Positions 46,800 through 59,560 of a stretch of DNA of 64,000 bases are shown one piece after another (the stretch's first letter is position 1; every line of letters starts with the position of its first letter). Made by a program: the position numbers and the translations under genes. The notes beneath the pieces were generated by a model. That model was not told the DNA's origin, searched no databases, and saw only the letters and a list, made by a program, of their open reading frames with translations. The DNA lies in assembly GCA_903813345.2 (NCBI GenBank), contig CAIIXF020000008.1, forward strand, positions 6,147,341-6,211,340, in the 5' to 3' direction. This DNA is from Owenia fusiformis. Lineage: Eukaryota > Annelida > Polychaeta > Sabellida > Oweniidae.

Positions 46800-49700
46800 A
46801 TGGCGGAGTTGAGATTCGAAGCTCCTTTGGCCAATTTTGAAGGAGAAGAATGGAATGAATTTCACGATTTTCAGACATCAAACGAGGTGGATAATATGAA
46901 TAAGGATATCAACAACATGGCTGAAAAATCTGACGCCGTAAAGACTGACAATTTTGACAATTTCAACGAAACAATCTCAATGTCTTTGGAAGATTTGGTG
47001 AACACTTTTGATGAAAAATTGTCAAAATGTTTCTGTAATTTTGATGAGAAAGTAGAAAAGTTCGCACCAGTTCAAGTACGAACGCAAGAGGAAATTATGT
47101 CTGATTGTCAGTAAGTATAATATGTGGTGATTTGATTATGGTTTGATTTCCAATGTTTTCTAGACATTCTACACTCTGTTAAGCATGATAAAAGGCAAGA
47201 AGTTTAGTTAGAAATAAAAGAGTTATCTCATGAATGGGACCCTTACATGGCTCCTAGAAGGTAGAAGACACTAAATGGTGTGACACTATAAGCTGAATTT
47301 TGTCCACATAGAGCATGTGCACAATACTAAAGACATGTAAAATTGAACTGTCAAAATAATAGAAATTACTCACCAGCTCGCCTCTACCGGAAGTTATGAT
47401 ACGTTATGGTGTAACTACGGTAATTAATTTTAAAATATTGAAAAAATCAACAACATTCAATTTCTAGGGTGTACAACCATTTTCGAGCGAATTTGCCGAT
47501 ATAATAACAATATTTTTGAGTTCCCCTAGGCTATATATAAACTTCATCAATACACAGTATATTCAACATAGGTTTTGCTTCTCGATTTTTAAATATCACT
47601 ATGCAAAGTCAGGGACTCATTTTAGGTAAAATCATTGCTTCACCAATGAAAATTAAAGGGAACGTTAGCTCACAAAATAAATAAATCCATTACAATGTTA
47701 AGTATATGATTTGAAAGATTGTCTGGATTATATGTGTGATCGATTGATGCATAAACAAGCATATTCATTTCAACTTGCAGACCTCCATTCTGGCTCATGT
47801 ATAGGCCTAAGACGCCATATTGCCTTATGTATTGTACTGCCCATGCGTGCATACTTAATGCGTGACGTCACATCGACAGAGATCAGCGATCAAGTTTGAC
47901 TAAAAAATTAAAAGATCCACACTTAACAGCACAAAAATGATATCAATGATCGCCTATTTCATATCAAATAAGTGTAGGATGTAAGGTTTAACATGTTTCA
48001 TGTTATTTAGTATTTACAGAAGCAGAGCTTGTAAAGAAACCAAGTTTTAAATTCCGATTTTGACTGTTGACAAAAATAAAGAAAAGAGAGAAAGAGGCGA
48101 CTTGTTAGAAACAATGACATGAAATTGTGAATAAAAAATATATTATTGTGGGTTTTATTTTTTGAGAGTTCATCAAATACACTAACGTGTATTAATTTAA
48201 ATATGTATCATAATACCTCTCAGTTCTACCAAGGATTATAAAAACTGATCGAAATGGCTTCCTTTTTAAAGTATAAAAAACACTACCCTACCCGGAAGTA
48301 GTATAACATGTATATTGAAACCATGTGTAAACTGTAAATCACGTGAATTGGCTGATGCAATCAGGATGTGACTAGTACAAAGTAACTATGATGCAATCAG
48401 GATATGACTTGTGCAAAATAATTGGCTTCACCTAGAATTCGCGATCTTTGCTCTTTAGCATAACATGAAAACATTTTTTGTGTTTAAGTAGCTAGATTCA
48501 AATACAAACTAAATGAATATAACATAAACCAACCATCATTTGTTCCAATCATGGCGAATTTTCAAGGAAATACGTGTAACTGAATGTAAATCAACAGCGG
48601 AGCTCTTCAATTATGAGGTGAGAAAAATGTAAAAATAAAAACAAAAATAAATCTCACAGAATAGAGCTATTTATACGATTCTAAGTACATTTTAAGTGCT
48701 CCATACATTAATGTAAGTATAAAAGCCATTAACCTCAACTGGGAAACACTTTCCAACTATTTTTACGGCTTGAATTGTAAGAAAATGGCACTTATCTCAA
48801 AAAATGGAAATTTGAAAGAAGCTCAATTTATTGTGAAGATGAAGTTTATATATATCTGACTTATCTGTATATGGGGGTGCGAATATATAATCATAGTATG
48901 GGCTAATTCGCTTAAAAATGGCGATATATACCTCAGAACTTGTATTTTGTGATTTTTTCAATATTTTAAAATTAATTACCGTAGTTACACCATAACGTAT
49001 CATAACTTCCGGTAGAGGCGAGCTGGTAAGTATATTTCAGTTCTTTTGACAGTTCAATTTTACATGTCTTTAGTATTGTGCACATGCTCTATGTGGACAA
49101 AATTCAGCTTATAGTGTCACACCATTTAGTGTCTTCTACCTTCTAGGAGCCATGTAAGGGTCCCATTCATGAGATAACTCTTTTATTTCTAACTAAACTT
49201 CTTGCCTTTTATCATGCTTAACAGAGTGTACAAGAGCCACTGACATGCCCCAGACTTCCACCAACACAAACATCATTTCTGACCTCGCGAACTACGTTCC
49301 TTACACTCAATCACAATTCTTACATCACGAATGTGAAATCTTTAGTTGCGCACCACCATTTCCTTGCTTCTAAACATATTTCTCCATTCGCTCACAGATC
49401 TGTGTTTGCGAACCACACACCTGATCGAAAAAAGTCTGTTATGTTATTCTCATTATTTACGAATAACTAAAAAAATCCCAGGTTAGAACTGATGTTTGCT
49501 TTGGTAGAAGTATAGGAGGCCTGACTGAGTGTGATCGTGAAAGGCAGCTAGATTATTCAGTGTCACTGACACAGGCAAGACTCATCTTTGACAGCTGTTA
49601 CATGCTCATAGAGGGGATTTTGGGCTTGTGCAAATCGGCCTATGCCTCAAACCCTCCTTTCATTACAAAACAAACCCCTGGCCATGAACAACTCCCTTTT

Positions 49701-52700
49701 CTGAAAGATCAACGGATCCCAAGCCAGGAACGAACCCCACTCTCAGAAAGATGACTATTTTTGTGAGAACACTGCCCTTAAGAAAAAAGCCATGGTAACC
49801 ATGGTATTCCATGGTACATCCATGGTAATCCATGGTTTTCCATGGAAATTCATGGTTTTTCATGGTATTTTCAATGGAAATTCATGGACATCCATAGTAA
49901 TCTTCCATGGATATTTATCATGATTTTCCATGATAATTAGCGGTTTGGTTTTTTTTCATGGACGTGTCATGGTTTTTACCAGGACACATGGAGATCCAAG
50001 ATGGACTGAGACTTATCAGTGAGAAAAAAGGGTGGACATTTCATGTTATTTTAGGTTTAGCAGGAACATATTAAACTCAGCTTCCTTACAAATGAGAAAA
50101 TATGTAAAAAGTATGTAACTTTTCTAAAAAGAAATATGATAGTGCAGCACAGAGTAGGCCACAAGATTTCTAAGAGAAATATGTACAGTAAATATGTATC
50201 AAGACTAGATACAGATACAGAGACTCCTTATTTTTTAGGCCAAACACTTCTAGTCTTTTGGAAAGATTAAGTCAAACTAGCCCTACCTCTGTTTTGTTTT
50301 CTTATTGTTTCTTTAATATTTAGTAATGAAAATTAAAATTAAATAATTTCAAAAATAAATAACTCTTTTCCTTAACAATTACATGTCTTACATTTTAGAA
50401 TGCAATAAAAACCATGGTTTCTTTCTTTGAAGTTGAGGAAACTGCAATCAAAAGCCATGGAAGTCGGTTGATTGCAATCGAAAGCCATGCTTTTCCATGA
50501 ATATTTCTTTGATGTTTTGGAAAGTGCAATCAAAAGCCATGGTTTTCCATGGTTATTCTTTTGATCTTTTGAAAAATCCATGGTTTTCCATGACTATTTG
50601 TTTGGTCTTTTGGATGCAGAAAAAAGAATAATGCATAATGAACATTGAACTTTTCCAAATAAAGTCTCATTTATTTAACCTTTATGAGCACATTGTCTGA
50701 AAAATCCATATACTTTTTAGGATTTTGACTTGAAATTAAGGTGGGGGATTAAACACATATAATTATATAATTATGTAATCTATTTAAAAAGAAGTCATTA
50801 TCATTTGCATAATTTTTAAATATTTGGTTGTCTTTGTTCTATGTTAGTTAGGTTTCTTAATACTCTCAAATTAGTGTTAAAATTTCTCTTTGCAACAGAT
50901 TATATAGTTCATTTGCACAATTCTAAAATACATGTATTATGATCTTAATTGTTATTATTTATGATGAGTGCTTCCTCTTCAGTAATTATAATTGTCTGTG
51001 AGTGTAGACAGTGCAAGTCAAAAACTCATTGTTGATCAAATAAAACCAAATAGGATTAAAAACTCCAAGTAAACATGTCTAGATTATGAAAAGAAGGTGC
51101 ATGGTTGTATTTCAGGCCCGTAGCCAGCTTTTGTCAAGGGGGTTGACTTTCTCAAAAAATTGAGGGGGCATCATATTCTTCTCTCTATGATTAGTCTCAA
51201 TCCAGCTTGGATTCATTCATTAAAACATTTATTCAATTTGGACGATTTTGGTTAATACAAAAACTGCCAAAATTGTTGATTTTACAACTCCAAGTCACTT
51301 AGTATCATGGTAAAAACATGGCATTCCATGAAAAACCAATTACCAAACCACTCATTACCATGGAAGATCATGGTAAATATCCATGGAAGATTACCATGGA
51401 CGTCCATGAAATTACATGGAAAATACCATGAAAAACCATGAATTTCCATGGAAAACCATGGATAACCATGAACGGACCATGGAATATCATGGCTACCATG
51501 GCTTTTTTCTTAAGGGAGTGAATAGATTAGATGCGAGTAGAAATAATCTTGATTTTCAGCATTAAATATTAAAGTAATATCATACTTGAAATCTAGATGT
51601 GAAAGTACATCCAGAAATGTGGTGTCAAAAATTGTTTATCAACTTTGAAAATTAAAGATGTATAAACTAGCTGGAGCTTACATGAGTGAATTGAACATGT
51701 TTCAATCATAGAACACAACTGGTAAAATTTTGAAAACGCATGCAAATCATAATATTTAGGCAGTGCTTGATTCAGCTTTTGAAAAATTCCAAGGTTTGGG
51801 ACAGTTTGGCCAAATATCACTCGAAAAGTGCTCATAATGGTAAGAAACTGCAGGACTTAGGACTCACTTTTTTGATCAGGACTCACACTTTTTAATTTTT
51901 TTCCCTCATTGGGACTCACATTTTTCTTAGCCTAATACAAGCCCTGTAATTATGTAATTTTTCCTTGTAACTTCAATCTTTTCCACCTTCATTCAATTTC
52001 ATATCATTATAATTTTTATATAGTCAGAAATCAGAGAAACAAAGCATATATGAAGGAAACTGAAAATGTAAAATTAAAGTCTGAAGAAGGGGTCCTCGAA
52101 AATTATGAAATTGTTTTGAACCTGGGGGTAGAACATGAATTGAGTGGGGGAGAAAATGTCATGTTGAGGAGTAGGAAGTATGGAGGAGGGGTTGGAAAAC
52201 TGAGGTAGCAGAGCATAACTAGAGATGGTGGAATATGAATTAAAACTGGAACCTAAAAATGGGATGCTTTATCAATGTTGAGATGATATTCATGAAGAGT
52301 GGGAGAGGGGGGGGGGGTATACTCACATTCAAAGGACAATGAAAACTGAGAAATGTAAATGGTGAGAAGAAATAAGTATTGGGGGTAGATTGAGAAATAA
52401 AGAGAATTACTGGAAAAAGACACAGGAAGGTGAGAGTGAGAGGTGAAAAATATCTTTGTACTATAAAATTAAAGACAATAGCATATCTTATGTATTTATT
52501 AAAATTTAAGACAATAGCATATCTTATGTATTTCTAAATTGAAGAAAGCCACTCAGCTTTTAAGCAACTGGCTCTGGAAAGAATCAATGATCATTATAAT
52601 AGGAAATGGATCTTCAGCTCTTGTGTTGTTAGTCAGCTCAGCTCAGACACAATCTTGTATACAGCTGCACTAGTGGCAGACTGACAATATTTTGCAGTAT

Positions 52701-55700
52701 TCAGGGAAACAAGAATATCTCTTAACAAGAATGATGAATCAATCCTTTAATCATTGATTATATAAATTTAATGATTCATGCCTATCACATATAAGGTACT
52801 TATCATGTCCAAAGGTGTATACCTCTATGTTATATCATTGATTTTTGATTTGTGAACTATTTTGTGAGACGATTCCGATGATGCAAAGGGAATTCATATA
52901 TATTTGTATTTATTCTATTGATTTTCTGCCACTATAGGCCTCATAGGATCTAGTCTACTCACATAATCGCTCTTCTATGTGCATCATGCTAGAACAGAAA
53001 TTAAAGAGAACCCATACATCACTTTTATGTTTCTTAATTCTATTTTCTTGCTTCTAATTATCCTGGTCTTAACAATTGTTATAGCACCTTGAATTGTTCA
53101 CTTAGTATTGTTATCATCTAGAAATGGGCAAGAATTTTTATTGATCTGTAAGAATGTAACTCCAAAGTGTGAAAATATGTTATTAACCATGCTTATAGAG
53201 TCTTAGTCATAAGAACATAAATTACAATATAGTTCGGACATAATTCGGATTTGAAAATGATGTATATGTAAGACTTTCAAGACATTGTTCTAGGCATTCT
53301 TATGACATATTACTGATGAAGCCTATATAACAAAGGGCAAGGTTTGAAAAATAGCAACTTGAAAACCTTAAAGAGACAGTACAATGTCCAAACGTTTTGT
53401 CCGGTATGGACATGCCACCTTTCTTGCCTCTGCAGACACTTGATTCACATAGGATTTCTAATTGTTCATGAGTTGCTTCTTTACATATCAAATGAAAAAT
53501 GACATGCATTTTAGGTATGTGGAACAGATACTCCAAGAAAGTTTGCAGAGAAGGAATGCACTCATTAAAACAGCTCTGATGATGAGGTTATTTGGAAACA
53601 CACAATTAAATGGTTCTCTGTATGTCCTTCATAATGGTTTCCTTCAGTTTAAGCCAAAATAAGTCTTCTTCTTCTGGAAACCTAGGTGCCTTTAAATATG
53701 TCTTTGTAGCCAGAAGACTGCGTAATGTTGGGGTGACTAACTCTCTGGCAAGTCTGGCTGGTTCATCTAATAATATTAACACTACAATATCTGTCGTGCT
53801 ATCCAAAAGTTTGTTTCTAGCCATTTGAAGCTCAAAGTAACACCATTTACTCTGCAAGAAATTATTTGAGATAACGAGAACCGCCTTATGACTTTCTTCA
53901 ATGCTCACGACAATGTTATCTTGAATGTCATTTCCCGGAGTGAAGTCTCGTTGATGAAGACATAGTTTCAAACCATGCTCTCCTTCCATCACAGAATGAA
54001 GATTTCTAAGCACCCATTCATCATCATTAGCACTGTATGACACAAATGCATCATATTTATATGTTTGATTATGATTTTGTTTGCTTCTTAAAGCTTTCCT
54101 TACTGATTGCTTGGCAAGGAGCGCATAATATTGGAGGCGCCATCTTTTCTTATATATTACCAGTGTTACTATAAGAATGAGAATTGTAGTTAGTGACGTC
54201 ACAGTTATGGCGATTATGAGTGGCATATGGCATTTAATTCTGAGATCATGTACATCTATATCCAGAAGGAGCATCCTTTTTCCATGATAAATGCAGGTAT
54301 ATTTTTCCAAATCGTTAAGAGTCACATTGGTTGTTTGGCACCATTCTATGAAGTCGACAGTTTCGCAACTGCAGATTAATGGATTATTCAACATATCAAC
54401 AATTAAACGTTTATTGCTTCTTGCAGTTGAATTTTTCTTTAATCCTGAGTTTATTCTGTCTAATATTTCAGTGAAATCTTCACTCAATCTGCTGATCATG
54501 TTGTTAGAGACATTAAGAAGCTCCAATCTGTAGTTATTAGAGAGGTTCACGTCAAATATGACAAGATTATTCTGGCTGACATTCACTTCTCTGAGATAGG
54601 CTGCATCTATGAAAGAATCCTTAGAGAGTTTATCTATGTGGCTATCTGCAAGGTCTATCACATTGAGGTGGTGGCATGACTTGAAATGATTATAGGTATT
54701 GTCTGTTTGGTTAAATACTTGATACAGGTTGTTTCCTCCCATAAGTAATGTCCTTATGTTTGGCCAGTGTTTGCAGTCAAATACATCATGTGTCACCATC
54801 GTTGTATCTCCATTTTGAAAATTGAAGTACTCAAGATGGGTCAGATTAACAAAGTGACCTCTCACTGACCCCACATTCGTGTCACTCAGGTGTAATTCAC
54901 GGATGTTGTTGCGACAAAACAAAAAATTGTTGATATCAATGAAGTGGCGGTACCAGGTTGAGTGGCTGAAAAATACTAATTCTAGTCCAATAGGAACAGG
55001 CATACATTGGTTTCCATCTAAATGGACATCAATTCTCCCAGGCCCTATGTGACCATGGACGTTGAAAGACGCATCAAACAACCGCATCTTCTGCAGAGAT
55101 AGAAAATTCAAAAGTAATGTCAGGCGTTGGTTTGGGTCGATGTAAACGAAGAAATTAAATCCAATGTTCAAGTGTTCAACATTTGGTATGAAATCTGAGA
55201 ATCCTGGTTCTAGGCTTATTATATGGTTCCAATATAATGAAAGAGTTTTAATATTGTGCCTCTTTAAGACTTGAAGTTTTTCATTCCTTATTTGGTAAAT
55301 TCCTGAATTAACCAAAAAGTTCATATTATCCAAGAAAGCATGCTCTAAAGTCCCATTGGGTAAACTGTCTATGGCTTCAAATCCTTTGTCCAACAGCAGC
55401 CGGAATGAATCTGAGAATGCTAATGTTTTCAAGTTTGTTAGTGATGTGAATATATCTGATGTTATATGTTGTAGCATTGAACATTGTCTTATATGTAGCA
55501 CCTGTAGATTAATGAGTCCAGTAAAGACTTCCTTGTCCAGGCTAGTAATGCTTGTATTCGAAATATCCAAATATGTTAATTTTGAGTATTTCTTCAATGG
55601 AGGAATATAAGTAATAGGGTTATTTCTTACTGATATGCCATTAACTGATGTTGGTAAATCAGGAAATGTTTTTAAAGCCAGATTGTCACAATTGATTGTA

Positions 55701-58280
55701 TTTAGCAGCTCATCAAAAATACAGACATTTTTGTGTACATGTTCAATCCTAGTGTTATTCAGATCAGCTGTCACATTTTTGCGGTTATGTGTTTCAATCA
55801 CATTTGTTGCAGCATTTTGACGATGTTCAACGCTATAAATTGCACATGTGATATATTTTTGAAGCAATAAAAACACTAACAAGTCATATATGAATCCTAG
55901 TGTCTTGTTGTTTTCCATCACGTCATAATGTCTTAAATACGCAGATTCTTAAAATTCTCAAATTTAACTCATTCCTTTCATACACCTGAATTAAAACTGT
56001 TTCAAGTAAGAACATAATGATACCCTTTGTACATTTGTGTGTATGAAGTTGTTTAGAACATCTCTGTTGTTTCAGTTCGTTAACTATAGATTGTTATTAC
56101 TTCTAGGTGGGGCAGCTTGACTTTGGTGAACTTCAAGTTTATGTCATCTTTCTGAAAGAAATGAATGTCACATTCAGCATCAGTTCATGTCAACACAAAC
56201 GTTATTTTATTTTTATATAGTTTATGAACTCTGGTCATTGTCATTATTGTCATTATTGTTATATTGTCATTATTGTCATTGTTGTTATATTGTCATTATT
56301 GTCATTATTGTTATATTGTTAAAGTACCAACTAGAATCAGATAAGAAACAAGAACATGCATCATCTAATTATAACTAAAAGTTCAAACCTTCTGTTGGCC
56401 TCTATTAATCAATGTTAATAGATGTTATCAATCACAATATCCTTTCAAATTTTATTCTATGAATTTTAACAGTTTTAGACGTGATCAGTAGTTTGGCATA
56501 TTACTGTATGATCAGTACTTGAGGCTACAACAATACTTTATGATATAAACTTACCAATATCTTCTATATTGTTTAGTTTTAAGCCATCTTGTATCATTGA
56601 ACACTATGTTGTCTCATGGTCCAAGTGGTGATTATATGTTCTTGTGGTGTTGATAACTTATCTATATCAACAGTTACAGGACTTTCTTAGAATTCAGCCA
56701 TAACCAGGAAGTTAGGTGTACCATTATGGCTGGAGCTATGTATTCTTATTTAATTTAGTACTTAGAAATTGTTTAAACATTAACTTGTTTTAGGGTTTAA
56801 TGCCCTTTGAATGAGGTAAGTTATAAAAAGGGTATTTTTGGTCTTAAAAACAAATGTTTGAGTTCATGATGATCTTTAACTTAAACCATCAATGGTTTTG
56901 TGAAAATATCTATGCTTGAAAAAATTTAAGAAAAATAAATGTTTTCAGAAATTTTTTTCACTGAATTTTCTAGGTTTTTATACATTTTACTAAACAAATC
57001 TTCTCACCAGTCTTCTAGGCACATAAGTGCACTCTTAATGCAAAACTGGAATCATAACAGAAACTGCAGGTTTATTTCAAAGTATATCAATGGTGCAAAT
57101 TACATGTAGTTGGGACTTTCAATATTTTCAGGTATAAAGGGTACCCAGGGTTAGACACTGAACCTTTAAATGTATTCATACAGTATAGTATCCCACTATC
57201 CAGAAACATAGACACTTACCCATTACACATTTTATGTCACCACCACAAGTGGTATTTTTATTGTAATGGTCTCCAAGTTTTTATGGATGGTGTTCGAAGG
57301 TTGATGTTTGGCATTCATCAGTCAGTGTTCGGTGTCCGTAACAAATGTCAGGTAGTGACATTTTGCATGTTAATGCCTTTCTAGTAAAATTCAGTTTTGC
57401 ATTCATCCTGAAAATCTTGCTTTACATGAATCAGCAGTTTTGCAAAAAACCGATTCTTACATATGATACAAGGAATGCAGGGTGATGTTTACATAGAATA
57501 GTGAAAGAGATTCTCCTGTCATCGACAAAAGTAGGGATGTTCACAAAATGCAAATTGGTAATCAATAAAGCCAGTTAGTTAAAGGTCATGTCTATCTTAT
57601 TAATGCTTTGCTGTTGTATTGTACCTTTAGCTTTATGATATCAAGTTAATTGTCCGTTTATTTATGTCTCACGGCTTCCTCAGAAAATTGAATTTTGGGG
57701 AAAGTACTTAGTGAATGAATTTTTCTAAAGGTTGATATTCATCTAACTTGATATACATGTAGTGCTCTCTTTAATCATTATAAGCCACGTTACCTCTTTT
57801 CCCTCACGTTGCTAATAATACAGAAAGATGTGTTGAGTATCCAAATGTATTTTTGATAATTTTGAACTTCGTTTGTTCCTCATAGTATTCACTCCTCCTC
57901 TAGGAGGGCAGACAAAATAATCCTAAACCTAACAGAGACAGAATTTTGATTTTCACTAATTCTGTAGGATTTGTCACAGAATCAACACATTTTCAGAAAA
58001 AGTTAAAAATTTGATGAATTATCAGTGACTTACCATGATAATTTTCCAGTTTCATTTCTGGTACAGTTCTACCCAAAAGGAAAAAATAATTTCAAACAAT
58101 AGTTACACTATTGAAATTGCACCCATGTGGCAGATTTTCTTCTGTTAATACCCTTTCTTTGTTTTCAGAATGTGGTGGACTATAACAGGTAACTTTGGCA
58201 ACATACTTCCAATAGACTGGTCAAAGTCATACGCCAGACAACTCCATACACAGGCACTAAACCTCAATGAAAAACGACTG
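46800..58280 (+). CDS. FEZ: FEZ1/FEZ2 (UNC-76) homologue, first two coding exons
   Basis: Exon 1 is 46800-47110 and exon 2 is 58169-58280; they join in phase (CA|A) and the second ends in phase 0 at a GTAAGT donor. Start ATG at 46800 gives MAELRFEAPL. Exon 1 has SLEDLVNTFDEKLSKCF, close to the FEZ1 SMEDLVNEFDEKL block. Exon 2 has GNFGNILPIDWSKS and LNLNEK, matching the conserved FEZ2 NYGNVMPVDW and LNLSEK parts. FEZ proteins are kinesin-1 adaptors for axonal cargo transport. The coiled-coil C-terminal exons are not in the window, so the model is partial. A minus-strand Toll-like receptor lies inside intron 1. Confidence 0.88.
47170..49230. mobile_element. 2-kb DNA transposon relic with long TIRs
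   Basis: The ends CACTCTGTTAAGCATGATAA and the inverse are flanked by TA. Arms 47170-47455 and 48946-49230 are nearly identical inverted copies, with one about 27-bp segment (CATTCATGAGATAACTCTTT type) well kept, and similarity fades over a further 150 bp inward. The interior (47600-48800) is AT-rich and shows no transposase. In FEZ intron 1. Confidence 0.8.
49770..51520. mobile_element. Long-TIR element built of CCATGG palindromes
   Basis: The ends CACTGCCCTTAAG and CTTAAGGGAGTG are inverted. Arms of about 220 bp (49770-49995; 51300-51520) are packed with CCATGG/CATGG words every 8-15 bp. A third cluster lies at 50400-50600. The middle is plain AT-rich DNA, with a hAT-MITE fragment near 51115 (CAGGCCCGTAGCCAG). 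No coding region recognised. In FEZ intron 1. Confidence 0.75.
51521..53605. other. FEZ intron 1, no feature recognised
   Basis: AT-rich sequence with purine-rich stretches near 52080-52460 and a 31-bp direct repeat (ATTAAAGACAATAGCATATC, about 52468 and 52505). It probably includes the TLR 3' UTR. Short ORFs here have no family features. Confidence 0.4.
53606..55918 (-). CDS. Toll-like receptor, intronless coding region
   Basis: 770 residues from the ATG at 55918; an upstream in-frame GTG is not a plausible start. Order: hydrophobic N-terminal signal region (about 1-28), an N-terminal Cys pair (CIFDELLNTINC), about a dozen leucine-rich repeats (LTYLDISNTSIT, LQVLHI, LELLNVSNNMIS), an LRR C-terminal cap with CSC...C...C just before the membrane, a transmembrane helix at about 565-589, then a TIR domain at 622-770. 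TIR box 1 YDAFVSYS, box 2 RDFTPG (Arg657, Pro661) and box 3 FW are all present, so signalling through MyD88-type adaptors is expected. A single membrane-proximal cysteine cluster makes it a vertebrate-like (sccTLR) type. Ligand unknown. Antisense within FEZ intron 1. Confidence 0.95.
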   Translation of the reverse strand: MENNKTLGFIYDLLVFLLLQKYITCAIYSVEHRQNAATNVIETHNRKNVTADLNNTRIEHVHKNVCIFDELLNTINCDNLALKTFPDLPTSVNGISVRNNPITYIPPLKKYSKLTYLDISNTSITSLDKEVFTGLINLQVLHIRQCSMLQHITSDIFTSLTNLKTLAFSDSFRLLLDKGFEAIDSLPNGTLEHAFLDNMNFLVNSGIYQIRNEKLQVLKRHNIKTLSLYWNHIISLEPGFSDFIPNVEHLNIGFNFFVYIDPNQRLTLLLNFLSLQKMRLFDASFNVHGHIGPGRIDVHLDGNQCMPVPIGLELVFFSHSTWYRHFIDINNFLFCRNNIRELHLSDTNVGSVRGHFVNLTHLEYFNFQNGDTTMVTHDVFDCKHWPNIRTLLMGGNNLYQVFNQTDNTYNHFKSCHHLNVIDLADSHIDKLSKDSFIDAAYLREVNVSQNNLVIFDVNLSNNYRLELLNVSNNMISRLSEDFTEILDRINSGLKKNSTARSNKRLIVDMLNNPLICSCETVDFIEWCQTTNVTLNDLEKYTCIYHGKRMLLLDIDVHDLRIKCHMPLIIAITVTSLTTILILIVTLVIYKKRWRLQYYALLAKQSVRKALRSKQNHNQTYKYDAFVSYSANDDEWVLRNLHSVMEGEHGLKLCLHQRDFTPGNDIQDNIVVSIEESHKAVLVISNNFLQSKWCYFELQMARNKLLDSTTDIVVLILLDEPARLARELVTPTLRSLLATKTYLKAPRFPEEEDLFWLKLKETIMKDIQRTI
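55919..58168. other. TLR upstream region and rest of FEZ intron 1
   Basis: Holds a 3 x 26-bp minisatellite of ATTGTC/TTATATT words (56234-56319) and a dispersed repeat at 57232-57379. TLR promoter elements are not evident. No further ORF supported. Confidence 0.5.
57232..57379. repeat. Dispersed TGTCACCACC-family copy
   Basis: TTATGTCACCACCACAAGTG to GCATGTTAATGCC; one of the most complete copies. Confidence 0.8.
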
Positions 58281-59560
58281 GTAAGTCAAACATTATCTTT
58301 TACAGACATGTCATGTATCACCTCAGGGTTGTTACCCTTTATCACAACACACCACTCTGACTACTAAAATGATTTTGAGCTTGATCTTAACTGTCTCACA
58401 TGGAGCTTTTCAAGGTGTTACAATTTGAAGTGAATGTTAGCTTATTTATTCACAGAAATGTCACTCCTATTCACTACAATTGTATTATAACATTATGAAA
58501 TGAAACAGATGATAAATTAAAATTTTAGTGATTTTTCCCATTCACAAATCTAATTGGATAAAGGCTAAATCATTGAATAAATTCTAATTGTCAGATGAAG
58601 TTTAGTTCTTATCAAGGGTAAGTGAAAGATTACCTCACACAGACAAATGATATATGGTCTTAGGATTTTTGTTTCATGTAAGAAAATTACAATATTCCTT
58701 GTTTGCAAATCCAGAGATATGATTGATCTTATGAGTTAAATGACTGGAACTAATACATCTTTACATATAATACATCAAATAAGGGAAGCTGTCAAAAGAT
58801 CAATATTTGAACAGAAACATATCTTATAGAGTTTTTTTACCAGACAAAATTCAATACGTGAAATAATCCTAATTTTCCCTTTATGTGCTTTGTAGATTGA
58901 TATTTTTAGTAAACTGAGAGTTGTCTGGTTTATCATGTATCCGAATATCAGAAGTATAAAGGGGAGGGCATAATTCATTAAGTAGTTCTTGGGCAAGACT
59001 ACTAATCATTTAGTTAAATTACTAGAGAAAATCCTTTGTTTTATTTTCTAGTTCCCTTTTGGCTGTATTTTCAGATAAATATGATCAAGAGAGAATGCTA
59101 GATACATCAGATCTATATGACATTTTGCAGCTTTCGCCACTTTGATGAATCTATCACTTTGAAATTCTTTTCGTCATGGGTATATTCAGACCACAGAGCT
59201 TGATATTAAAATCTTTATAAGGATTTCAACTGACTTTTCGATGACTAAATATAGTCGGATTTAGAAGCTCAAGAACAAATGACGCAAATACTGATTCATT
59301 GTCTGGTTCATTCCAGTTGATAACATTTCCTGATTCAGTAAGCTTAATTTGAACATTTGATTCTTGCATATTATTTGTGGGTCAAGTACAAACTTACTGA
59401 TTCATGGAATAACAAAGTTTTCATTACCCTGTCTCCCCATTGGCAAATCACACTATACTCTAACTATAGCAGATACATACAGTTTTGATGCTGATTCGAT
59501 CTTTCTTGTAGTTTGAATAGGAATTAAATGATAGGCAGAAAATGTTTTACATATTCTGGT

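Noticed and set aside
53606-53828. Plus-strand ORFs opposite the TLR
   Set aside because: Shadows of the TIR-domain coding strand.
55919-55921. GTG upstream of the TLR ATG as start codon
   Set aside because: Nuclear animal genes start at ATG; the ATG at 55918 directly precedes the signal region.
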